Assembly: GCA_014378715.1 (NCBI GenBank)
Contig: JACMNE010000141.1
Coordinates: 1-38,757 of the forward strand
From: Microbacteriaceae bacterium
GTDB lineage: Bacteria; Actinomycetota; Actinomycetes; Actinomycetales; Microbacteriaceae
Reading direction: 5' to 3'
Length of the DNA stretch: 38,757 nucleotides
Part shown: in pieces, positions 28,938-35,422 of the stretch
Position numbering within the stretch: position 1 is the first letter of the stretch
Layout: every line of letters begins with the position of its first letter
Position numbers and translations under genes: made by a program
The notes under the pieces: model-generated
What the model was told of the DNA's origin: nothing
Database searches by the model: none
The model's input: the letters and a program-made list of their open reading frames with translations, nothing else

Positions 28938-30695
28938 TTACCAGGTCGTCGGCAGGTTCGGTGGCGATGTCGACGACGGTGTGACGCGGTACGTCTTGAG
29001 CACCTGCGTCATGATCTTCGTGAAGGTCGGCGCAGCGGCAGCCGACGTCTTTATCGTACTGGGCTTCACGAAGGTGACGATTACTGCGTATTGGGGGTCC
29101 TCGGCGGGGGCGAGGCCAGCGAGCGAGACGACCCGGTCGCGGGTGTACACCCCGTTCGCCGCGATCTCGGCGGTTCCGCTCTTCGCGGCCACCCGGTAAC
29201 CGGGGATCTGCAGCGCCTTCGAGAGGGACCCACCGGAGACGACGCCCTCCATCATCTGCACCACGCTGTCTGCGGCGGCCTCGGAGACCACCCTGGTGCC
29301 CTCGGTGGAGGCGGCGTCGGTGATCGTGCCGTCGGCGTGCTTGCAGCCGGTGACGAGGGTGAGGGGCATCTTGACCCCACCGTTGCCGATGGTCTGGTAG
29401 ATGCTCGCCATCTGGGCGGCCGTGACTGAGACGCCCTGCCCGTAGGCGACGTCGTACTTGGTCTGGTTGCTCCAGGTGGAAGAGAGCAGGCCGGCCGACT
29501 CGCCCTGGAACCCCACAGCGGTCGGCGACCCTACCCCGAACGCGCGCAGGTAGTCGTAGCGCACCGAGTTGGGCAGCCGCACGGCCAGCTGCGAAATGCC
29601 CACGTTCGAGGACTGCTCGAGGACACCGGCGAGGGTGAGCTGTTGGTCGGGGTGCGGATTGGCGTCGCGCACCACGGCGCCGTCAGGCGAGGTCCAGCGG
29701 TAGGGAACCGTCACGCGGCTGGACGGGTCGGCGACCCCCTGGTCGAGAAGCATCGCTGCTGTCATCGGCTTGAAGGTCGAGCCGGGCTCGTAGGGGGTGC
29801 TGAACGCCAGCGATCCCATCCGGTCGGCGGACGACCCATTGACGTTGTTCGGGTCGACAGCCGGCCAGTCTGCGAGGGCCAGGATCTTGCCGGTCTTGAC
29901 CTCGGTGACGGTCGCGCTGGCCGACTCGGCGCCGATCGCGAGCGCCTGCTCCGCAATGGCCTGCTGTACGGACCACTGCAGGTCGTGGTCGATGGTGGTC
30001 ATGACGGTGCCGCCGTCGATCGCCTCCTGCGTGGTGACCGTGCTCCCCGGCAGACGGATGCCGTCCGCGCCGCGCTCATAGGTCGATGACCCGTCGGTGC
30101 TCGCCAGGCAGCTGTTCTGCGTGAACTCGAGACCGTTCTGCGGGCCGTCAGTGCCGACGAACCCGACGAGGTTGCCTGCGACAGAACCGTCGGGGTAGAT
30201 CCGGGCGGGGCGCTGGCGCGGGTAGATTCCCGGGATGTTGAGCGCGCGGACCTCCCGCATCTGCGCGGTGGTGACCCGCTGGGCCACGTATTCGAAGTCG
30301 GACTCCGGGTTGGTGGTGAATGCCGCGAGCACCTGGGACTGGGTCTGGCCGGTGATCGCCGCAATCTCGGCTGCGGCCTCCGCGATCGTGATCTCGACCT
30401 TGTCTTCGCCCGTGCCCCGGATGAAGGAGTCCTTCGGAACGGTGCGGGGCGAGACGGTGATGTCATAGCGCATCACACTCCCGGCCAGCACGGCGCCGGC
30501 CTTGTCGACGATGTCACCTCGCGCTGAATAGGTCGTCACGCCGATCGCGCGCTTGTCGAGTGACTCCGTGTTGAGCTCCTCTGCGCGCACGACCTGGATG
30601 TCGACCAGGCGCACGACGAATACCCCGAAGATCGCGACCATCAGCAGGATCGCGATGGCGAGGCGCCGGCGGGTCATTCGGGGAACGGTGCTCAT
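28938..30695 (-). CDS. ftsI: Septal peptidoglycan transpeptidase, class B PBP
   Basis: A 585-residue class B penicillin-binding protein (PBP3 type) crosslinking septal peptidoglycan with FtsW. One N-terminal transmembrane helix (about 11-30) is followed by the pedestal domain starting 'RGDIVDKAGAVLAGSVMRYDIT'. The transpeptidase motifs are S306-T-F-K309, S362-S-N364 and K505-S-G-T508. 'PGIYPRQRPARIYPDGSVAGNLVGFVG' is the dimerisation region. The C-terminal sequence ends with a Ser/Pro/Thr-rich tail. It lies 85 bases after the ftsL-like gene, the gap containing a 13-bp repeat. Confidence 0.97.
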   Translation of the reverse strand: MSTVPRMTRRRLAIAILLMVAIFGVFVVRLVDIQVVRAEELNTESLDKRAIGVTTYSARGDIVDKAGAVLAGSVMRYDITVSPRTVPKDSFIRGTGEDKVEITIAEAAAEIAAITGQTQSQVLAAFTTNPESDFEYVAQRVTTAQMREVRALNIPGIYPRQRPARIYPDGSVAGNLVGFVGTDGPQNGLEFTQNSCLASTDGSSTYERGADGIRLPGSTVTTQEAIDGGTVMTTIDHDLQWSVQQAIAEQALAIGAESASATVTEVKTGKILALADWPAVDPNNVNGSSADRMGSLAFSTPYEPGSTFKPMTAAMLLDQGVADPSSRVTVPYRWTSPDGAVVRDANPHPDQQLTLAGVLEQSSNVGISQLAVRLPNSVRYDYLRAFGVGSPTAVGFQGESAGLLSSTWSNQTKYDVAYGQGVSVTAAQMASIYQTIGNGGVKMPLTLVTGCKHADGTITDAASTEGTRVVSEAAADSVVQMMEGVVSGGSLSKALQIPGYRVAAKSGTAEIAANGVYTRDRVVSLAGLAPAEDPQYAVIVTFVKPSTIKTSAAAAPTFTKIMTQVLKTYRVTPSSTSPPNLPTTW

Positions 30696-30754
30696 CTGGA
30701 TCCCCCTGGGAGTGGTGTCGGTCGCACTGTGCTGGTGGTCGGTGTGCTGGCGGT

Positions 30755-30786
30755 CAGTGCCGGCGATCAGTGCCGGCGATCAGTGC
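30755..30786. repeat. 13-bp tandem repeat between ftsL-like gene and ftsI
   Basis: CAGTGCCGGCGAT occurs at 30755-30767 and 30768-30780, with a partial third copy (CAGTGC) from 30781. The array spans the stop codon of the ftsL-like gene. Its unit is not a multiple of three, unlike the repeats lying inside reading frames. Confidence 0.9.
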
Positions 30787-31451
30787 GTGTTGGGTGTCGG
30801 AATGCTTGCAGGTGCGGTCGACGCTACCGACGGGTCGCCGGGAACCGCGGCAGGCGCGCCCGTGGCTGCGGCCTCTGCTGCCGCCGCGGTCGCGGCAGCG
30901 GACGCGCTGGCGGTTGCCGCGGCATCCGCAATGTTCGCCGCGCCGACAAGAGGGACGACCCCGAGGAGCGCGTTGGGGATGAGCGAGGAGCCGTCGGCCG
31001 CGGTGCGGAGCGCCGAACTGGCCGTCGCGGCGACCGGCGTGCCGAGCACGGCGCCGTCGGACAGTCGCAGGAAGGCCGTGCTCGCACTCGACACCATTCC
31101 CATACCCTGCGCCTCGGCGGCGATGTGTTGGGGGGCATCGAGCACCTGCAGCTGCTCGATGAGCACCTGCCGGTCACGGGCGAGCTCGGCCTGCTGCGTC
31201 TGGAGGGAGGAGATCTCGTAGGCCCCCTCCGATGTGGCGATGCTGAGCAGTAGCTGGGCGGCGAGGATCGCGAAAAGACCGCCGACAGTGACGATGGCGG
31301 CGAGCAGCCGCGGGCGCGCACGTTTCTGACTGCGCGACGCGACGATCTCGATGTGGCGCTGCTGCGGATCGACCTCGGGGAACCGCTCCTGGGGAGCCGG
31401 ACCCTGCCTGCGGGGAGAGCGCGGCGGAAGCGCTACCGGGACAGCACTCAC
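30780..31451 (-). CDS. ftsL: FtsL-like divisome protein
   Basis: A 223-residue bitopic protein in the position of ftsL between rsmH and ftsI. A basic, proline-rich cytoplasmic segment (1-48) is followed by one transmembrane helix (about 50-70, 'LLAAIVTVGGLFAILAAQLLLS') and a short coiled coil ('AYEISSLQTQQAELARDRQVLIEQLQVLDAPQHIAAEAQGMGMV'), the FtsL/DivIC pattern. After about residue 125 the tail is Ala/Ser/Thr/Pro-rich and low complexity. FtsL is poorly conserved, so the call rests on topology and position. GTG 31451 overlaps the rsmH stop (GTGA). Confidence 0.85.
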   Translation of the reverse strand: MSAVPVALPPRSPRRQGPAPQERFPEVDPQQRHIEIVASRSQKRARPRLLAAIVTVGGLFAILAAQLLLSIATSEGAYEISSLQTQQAELARDRQVLIEQLQVLDAPQHIAAEAQGMGMVSSASTAFLRLSDGAVLGTPVAATASSALRTAADGSSLIPNALLGVVPLVGAANIADAAATASASAAATAAAAEAAATGAPAAVPGDPSVASTAPASIPTPNTH

Positions 31452-32416
31452 GCGCGTCTCCTGATTCTGGTCGCCGCGCGAAGTCGCACGGGGGTGGCAC
31501 GGGGATTGGAAGTCTTCTCAGCGTCGGAGGCGAGTTCGGCGCCGCGTACGAGAAGGGAGAGTTCAGGGCGGTGCTCTGGCAGCTCGACCGGGAGACCCTC
31601 GGGGGCCGAGCTGGTCGATCCGGCGGCCAGCGCGCGCTTGACGATGCGGTCCTCGAGGGACTGATAGGCGAGCACCACGATGCGCCCGTCGACCGCGAGG
31701 GCCTCGAGGGCGTCGGGGATCGCGCGCTCGAGCACGGCCAGTTCCTGGTTGACCTCGATGCGAAGGGCCTGGAACACGCGCTTGGCCGGGTGCCCGTTGC
31801 GCTGGACCGCGACCGGGGTCACCGCGGTGATGATCGCAACGAGGTCGGCAGAGCGGATGATGCGCTGGGTGGCGCGCCGCTCGACGATCTTCTCGGCGTA
31901 CCGGCCGGCGAGACGCTCCTCGCCGTAGTCGCGGAAGATGCGGCGCAGGTCGGCCTCGCTGTAGTCGGCAAGGACCCCCTCGGCGGTGAGGGGCGAGGTG
32001 GCGTCCATCCGCATGTCGAGCGGGGCGTCCTTGGAGTAGGAGAAGCCGCGGTCGACGCGATCGAGCTGCAGCGACGACACCCCGAGGTCGAAGAGGATGC
32101 CGTGCACCTCGGTGATGCCCAGGTCGTGGAGCGAGGGGCGGAACTCGTCGTACACGGTGTGCACGAGGTGCACCCGGTCGCCGAATGGCGCAAGGCGACG
32201 GCCGGCGATCTCGAGGGCGTCGGGATCACGGTCGAAGCCGACGAGCACCAGGTCGGGGAACCGCTGGAGGAAGGCCTCGGCGTGGCCGGCCATGCCGAGT
32301 GTGGCGTCGACCAGGACCGCGCCGGGCCCCTCAAGTGCGGACGAATCGAGTGCGGGTGCGAGCAGTTCGATCGTACGATCGAGCATCACGGGAGTGTGGA
32401 TGAGGTTGTCGGTCAT
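31448..32416 (-). CDS. rsmH: 16S rRNA (cytosine(1402)-N4)-methyltransferase
   Basis: A 322-residue SAM-dependent methyltransferase (MraW) modifying C1402 in the 16S rRNA P-site. Signatures: 'IHTPVMLDRTIELLAPAL', 'VLVDATLGMAGHAEAFLQRFPDLVLVGFDRDP' (SAM loop; the family usually has G-x-GGH, here G-M-AGH), 'ILFDLGVSSLQLDRVDRGFSYSKDAPLDMRMD', 'YGEERLAGRYAEKIVERR' and 'HPAKRVFQALRIEVNQELAVLERAIPDAL', ending 'LAYQSLEDRIVKRAL'. ATG 32416 fits the family N-terminus. It is the second gene of the cluster, 100 bases after mraZ. Confidence 0.97.
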   Translation of the reverse strand: MTDNLIHTPVMLDRTIELLAPALDSSALEGPGAVLVDATLGMAGHAEAFLQRFPDLVLVGFDRDPDALEIAGRRLAPFGDRVHLVHTVYDEFRPSLHDLGITEVHGILFDLGVSSLQLDRVDRGFSYSKDAPLDMRMDATSPLTAEGVLADYSEADLRRIFRDYGEERLAGRYAEKIVERRATQRIIRSADLVAIITAVTPVAVQRNGHPAKRVFQALRIEVNQELAVLERAIPDALEALAVDGRIVVLAYQSLEDRIVKRALAAGSTSSAPEGLPVELPEHRPELSLLVRGAELASDAEKTSNPRATPVRLRAATRIRRRA

Positions 32417-32460
32417 GGCAGCCGGATCGGCTCCTGGTTCCTGATCCCCATCCGGGAGGA

Positions 32461-32485
32461 CCTGTCACCGGGGAAGTGTGACAGG
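32461..32485. promoter_or_regulatory. Perfect 8-bp inverted repeat between mraZ and rsmH
   Basis: CCTGTCAC (32461-32468) and GTGACAGG (32478-32485) pair perfectly around 9 bases in the 100-base mraZ-rsmH gap. There is no T-run on the minus strand, so it is not a standard terminator. It could be an mRNA processing or stability hairpin, or a protein-binding palindrome. Confidence 0.5.
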
Positions 32486-32516
32486 GCAGCCTCGGCTGGG
32501 GGTCGGGAACAAGGCG

Positions 32517-32948
32517 CTAGAAGAGTCCGGGGATCACCTCTTCCGCGGTGTCGGCGAATCCTGATTCCTGTTCGGCGTAGTAGGTCTCCCACGCGGCGGT
32601 GTCCCAGATCTCGGCCCGGTTGCCGGCGCCGATCACGGTGACGTCGCGGTCGAGTCCCGCGTAGGCGCGCAGCTGCGCCGGAATGGTGACGCGGTGCTGC
32701 TTGTCCGGCACCTCGGCGTTCGCTCCGGAGAGGAACACCCGCAGGTAGTCGCGCGCCTGCTTGCTCGTGATGGGGGCCTGGCGGATCTTGTCGTGGACCT
32801 CGTCGAAGTCTTTGGTGCTGAAGACGTACAGGCAGCGCTCCTGCCCCCTGGTGACGACAATTCCGGATTCGAGTTCATCGCGGAATTTCGCCGGGAGGAT
32901 GATGCGCCCCTTCTCGTCGAGCCGCGGGGCGTAGGTACCAAGAAACAC
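32517..32948 (-). CDS. mraZ: Transcriptional regulator MraZ
   Basis: A 143-residue protein with two AbrB-type swapped-hairpin domains that binds DNA as a ring and controls the dcw promoter. The first domain is '[25 protein letters not shown]', the second '[43 protein letters not shown]'; each shows the D-x-(K/H)-x-R-(I/V)-x-(L/I)-P pattern. GTG 32948 is the start, as the family begins M-F-x-G. It is the first gene of the cluster; its own candidate binding boxes lie 40 bases upstream, implying autoregulation. Confidence 0.98.
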   Translation of the reverse strand: MFLGTYAPRLDEKGRIILPAKFRDELESGIVVTRGQERCLYVFSTKDFDEVHDKIRQAPITSKQARDYLRVFLSGANAEVPDKQHRVTIPAQLRAYAGLDRDVTVIGAGNRAEIWDTAAWETYYAEQESGFADTAEEVIPGLF

Positions 32949-32988
32949 AGGTGACCACCCCCTTCATCGCCGGCCCTGCTCAGGTGTG

Positions 32989-33014
32989 CTCCACTTTACT
33001 CCACACTCCCCCAC
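32989..33014 (-). promoter_or_regulatory. MraZ-box array: three GTGG repeats at 10-bp spacing
   Basis: On the minus strand three repeats begin at 33014 (GTGGGGGAG), 33004 (GTGGAG) and 32994 (GTGGAG), exactly 10 bp apart, upstream of mraZ. Established MraZ sites are short G-rich direct repeats with roughly helical spacing, so this is the likely operator of the dcw promoter. A precise -10/-35 pair could not be fixed. Confidence 0.75.
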
Positions 33015-33122
33015 AAAACAATGATCTGGACCCATATCCGACCGAAATCGCCCCGAACACCCCCGGAATCATTGGGCAATGAGGAGTGGAGGGAAATGGA
33101 AGGTTCTGACGACATCCGCTCG

Positions 33123-33162
33123 AAAAAAACACAAAAAAAGAGCCGACCCGAAGGTCGACTCT
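33123..33162 (-). terminator. Rho-independent terminator after the DUF3040 gene
   Basis: On the minus strand a 10-bp stem (33162-33153 with 33148-33139, one G-U pair) is capped by a cUUCGg tetraloop and followed by TTTTTTTGTGTTTTTTT (33139-33123). It separates the DUF3040 gene from the mraZ promoter. The tail is identical to that of the terminator at 4057-4100. Confidence 0.92.
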
Positions 33163-33194
33163 GTAATCGGCTCCCGAGGGAGCCTGGTGGAGGG

Positions 33195-33602
33195 TTACTC
33201 CCGATCGCCACGACCATCGTCGCGCTTGTCCCACCGCTCATTCATGCGGTCCATGAAACCGCCGCGCGACGTACCCGACGCGGCCGATTTGGCCGACGCG
33301 CCCGCGCGCTCTGCCGCGCTGGGCTCCTGGGGGATACCGGACTTGCGGGGCGGGGACACGGCAAGGAGGACGCCGCCGAACATCAGCACGAAGCCGGCGA
33401 TGCCGACGATGGGGAGTTGGACGACGACCCCGGTGACGATGATGCCAACGCCCAGGAGCGCGACCAGGATGCCCACCACGATCAGCGTGTAGTTCGGCTT
33501 ACCCCTGCGGGTTCCGACGGTGGCGACGAAGTCAGCATCGTTGTGATAGAGGCTGCGCTCCATCTCTTCGAGCATCCGTTGTTCGTGCTCTGACAGTGGC
33601 AC
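33195..33602 (-). CDS. DUF3040 domain membrane protein
   Basis: A 135-residue actinobacterial protein of unknown function. The family signature 'MPLSEHEQRMLEEMERSLYHNDADFVATV' forms the N-terminal cytoplasmic helix. Two transmembrane helices follow (about 40-60 and 64-82), then a charged tail 'GGFMDRMNERWDKRDDGRGDRE'. The gene lies immediately upstream of mraZ in many actinobacteria, as here, but the strong terminator at its end shows it is transcribed separately from the dcw cluster. Confidence 0.95.
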   Translation of the reverse strand: MPLSEHEQRMLEEMERSLYHNDADFVATVGTRRGKPNYTLIVVGILVALLGVGIIVTGVVVQLPIVGIAGFVLMFGGVLLAVSPPRKSGIPQEPSAAERAGASAKSAASGTSRGGFMDRMNERWDKRDDGRGDRE

Positions 33603-33666
33603 TGGTTCTCCCCTCGCGCTCGCTAGCGGCGCAATTAGATTTCAAGTGTATGTGCCCCGGGGTGAC

Positions 33667-33672
33667 TAGGCT
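33667..33672 (+). promoter_or_regulatory. Candidate leaderless -10 element for the polyprenyl synthase gene
   Basis: TAGGCT is followed by exactly 6 bases and then the GTG at 33679, the TANNNT-N6-GTG arrangement of leaderless actinobacterial mRNAs. No ribosome site is visible, in agreement. Confidence 0.45.
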
Positions 33673-33678
33673 AGGCGC

Positions 33679-34800
33679 GTGGCTGAGAGTACCCGGTTAG
33701 TTGACCTTGTCCAGGCTGAAATCGATCGGTTTCTCGATGAAAGAGAGCCCGTCCTTGCGGCGATAGCACCCGATCTGCACCCCTTCACCGATTTTTCCCG
33801 CGACCTGCTGCGCGGGGGCAAGCGCTTCAGGGCGCTCTTTTGCTACTGGGGCTGGCAGGCGGCGAGCGGTCACGCGCAGGACTTCGACGCGATGGACGAC
33901 GGGGCGGAGTCCGGCGACCTGCCGTCGGTGGTGCTCGCCGCGAGCTCGCTCGAGATCTTCCACGCCGCCGCGCTCGTACACGACGACATCATGGACAACT
34001 CCGACACGCGGCGCGGTCTCCCCTCCTCTCATAAGAGGTTCGAGTCAATGCACACCTCTGGCAGGTGGATCGGAAGCGCGGCGACCTTCGGCCAGTCGGC
34101 GGCACTGCTTCTCGGCGACCTTCTGCTCAGCTGGAGCGACGAACTGTTCGAGAACGGGGTGCAGATGCTCACCCGGCCCGAGTCCGGTCGCGCGGCGCGT
34201 GCCGAGTTCAACCGCATGCGCCTCGAGGTCACTGCCGGGCAATACCTCGACATTCTCGACGAGCGTTCATGGCAGAGCTATCCGGAGGCGGACCTGCTGA
34301 GCCGCGCGCACCGGGTCATCGTCTACAAGTCGGCGAAGTACTCCATCGAGGCACCCCTGGTGATCGGGGCGGCCCTGGCCGGGGCGACACCGGAGCAGAT
34401 CGCGGCGCTGCGCGAGTTCGGTCTGCCCCTCGGCATCGCGTACCAGTTGCGGGACGACCTGCTGGGCGTGTTCGGCGACCCGGCGGTGACCGGCAAGCCG
34501 GCCGGTGACGATCTGCGCGAGGGAAAGCGCACCGTGCTCATCGCCCTGGCGCGCACACTCCTCGCGCCGAACTCGCGCAGCCTGCTCGACGAGCTGCTCG
34601 GCGACGACGAACTGACGGACCAGCAGGTGAGCATGCTGCAGGCGTCGATCCGCGACAGCGGCGCGGTCGAGCGGGTCGAGCGGATCATCGACCACAACGT
34701 GAACCTCGCGCTGACGGCGATCGAGGCGGCCCCCATCAGCACCGCGGCGCGGGACCAGCTGCGCCAGCTCGCCGGCACCGCAACCCGTCGCGTGGCCTGA
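33679..34800 (+). CDS. Polyprenyl diphosphate synthase (GGPP/FPP synthase family)
   Basis: A 373-residue trans-isoprenyl diphosphate synthase, condensing IPP with allylic diphosphates. 'LLRGGKRFRALFCYWGW' (about 44-60) is the substrate-binding loop; the first Asp-rich motif is 'ALVHDDIMDNSDTRRG' (D102, D103, D106) with 'LLLGDLLLSWSDELF' downstream; the second is 'QLRDDLLGVFGD', followed by 'GKPAGDDLREGKRTVL'. The DDxxD spacing is that of GGPP-type enzymes, but chain length cannot be safely assigned. The gene order with an Rv2175c-like gene and a Ser/Thr kinase matches the idsA2-Rv2175c-pknL region of M. tuberculosis, so idsA2-like is a fair description. Confidence 0.95.
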   Translation: MAESTRLVDLVQAEIDRFLDEREPVLAAIAPDLHPFTDFSRDLLRGGKRFRALFCYWGWQAASGHAQDFDAMDDGAESGDLPSVVLAASSLEIFHAAALVHDDIMDNSDTRRGLPSSHKRFESMHTSGRWIGSAATFGQSAALLLGDLLLSWSDELFENGVQMLTRPESGRAARAEFNRMRLEVTAGQYLDILDERSWQSYPEADLLSRAHRVIVYKSAKYSIEAPLVIGAALAGATPEQIAALREFGLPLGIAYQLRDDLLGVFGDPAVTGKPAGDDLREGKRTVLIALARTLLAPNSRSLLDELLGDDELTDQQVSMLQASIRDSGAVERVERIIDHNVNLALTAIEAAPISTAARDQLRQLAGTATRRVA

Positions 34801-34857
34801 GGCGCGCCTCTGCCCGCAAGCGATGCGCTCACTCGCGGCATCCGCTGGATCGGCGCT

Positions 34858-35199
34858 CTAGAAGGCCAACGCCTGCGCGACGCGGCGCACCTCGGCCTTG
34901 CGTCCGGCGAGGAGCGCGTCGATGGGAGCGGTGCCGAGGCTGTCGTCGACATTGAGCAACCAGCGCATCGCCTCGTCGTCGGTGTAGTGGTTGTCCTGCA
35001 TCAGCACGAGGGTGCCGCGCAACTCGCTCAGGGGTTCACCGTCGCGGATGAAGGAAGCGGGAACCTTGAGCACGCCGTCCATGCGGGTAGCCAGCAGTGC
35101 GCGGTCCTCGATGAGGCGGCGCACCCTGCTGGGACTCATTCCGAGGAGCTCGACGAGGTCGGGAACGGTAAGCCAGGTGGTCTCTGAAGCGGTAGTCAC
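34858..35199 (-). CDS. Rv2175c family DNA-binding protein
   Basis: A 113-residue winged-helix-like DNA-binding protein resembling M. tuberculosis Rv2175c, a substrate of kinase PknL. 'WLTVPDLVELLGMSPSRVRRLIEDRALLATRMDGVLKVPASFI' (about 9-51) is the helix-turn-helix with its wing; the C-terminal half 'LRGTLVLMQDNHYTDDEAMRWLLNVDDSLG' and 'PIDALLAGRKAEVRRVAQALAF' matches the family. The longer frame to 35304 lacks similarity; GTG 35199 is the start, with CAGAAT 6 bases upstream and no ribosome site, possibly leaderless. Its short tail is Thr-rich (T2, T3, T7, T8), a possible phospho-acceptor region. Convergent with the synthase gene. Confidence 0.9.
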   Translation of the reverse strand: MTTASETTWLTVPDLVELLGMSPSRVRRLIEDRALLATRMDGVLKVPASFIRDGEPLSELRGTLVLMQDNHYTDDEAMRWLLNVDDSLGTAPIDALLAGRKAEVRRVAQALAF

Positions 35200-35297
35200 C
35201 GGACAATTCTGCCAGAGACGCCACGGCCGTGAACACAGGACGGGGCGAAAAGCGGATGTTTCGGTCATGTTAACGCCGATCACATCCGTCACTCTGA

Positions 35298-35322
35298 TTG
35301 ACACGCATAGACAACTGTGTCA
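35298..35322 (+). promoter_or_regulatory. TTGACA box within an inverted repeat upstream of the LysM gene
   Basis: In the 223-base gap between divergent genes, TTGACA (35298-35303) overlaps a perfect 6-bp inverted repeat TGACAC (35299-35304) / GTGTCA (35317-35322). A normal -10 box at 17 bases is not seen (CAGCTT), so the site may be a regulator target rather than a sigma-A promoter. The remaining leader, 35323-35422, carries GTTTCT...AGAAAC pairing potential but no riboswitch I recognise. Confidence 0.35.
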
Positions 35323-35422
35323 GCTTGGTCACGATGTTTCTGCCCATCCAGAGCGGCACAGACGGCACCACGACGAGAAACACGGCTGCTCGCGGCCCGA
35401 GCACATTAAGCGGAGATCAGCA

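Noticed and set aside
35323-35422. Possible c-di-AMP riboswitch in front of the LysM gene
   Set aside because: Such riboswitches precede wall hydrolase genes in actinobacteria, but I could not find the conserved core sequences, so no claim is made.
34991-35422. N-terminal extension of the LysM protein by 144 codons
   Set aside because: It would overlap the Rv2175c-like gene and has no signal features; ATG 35423 has a ribosome site and leads straight into the signal segment.
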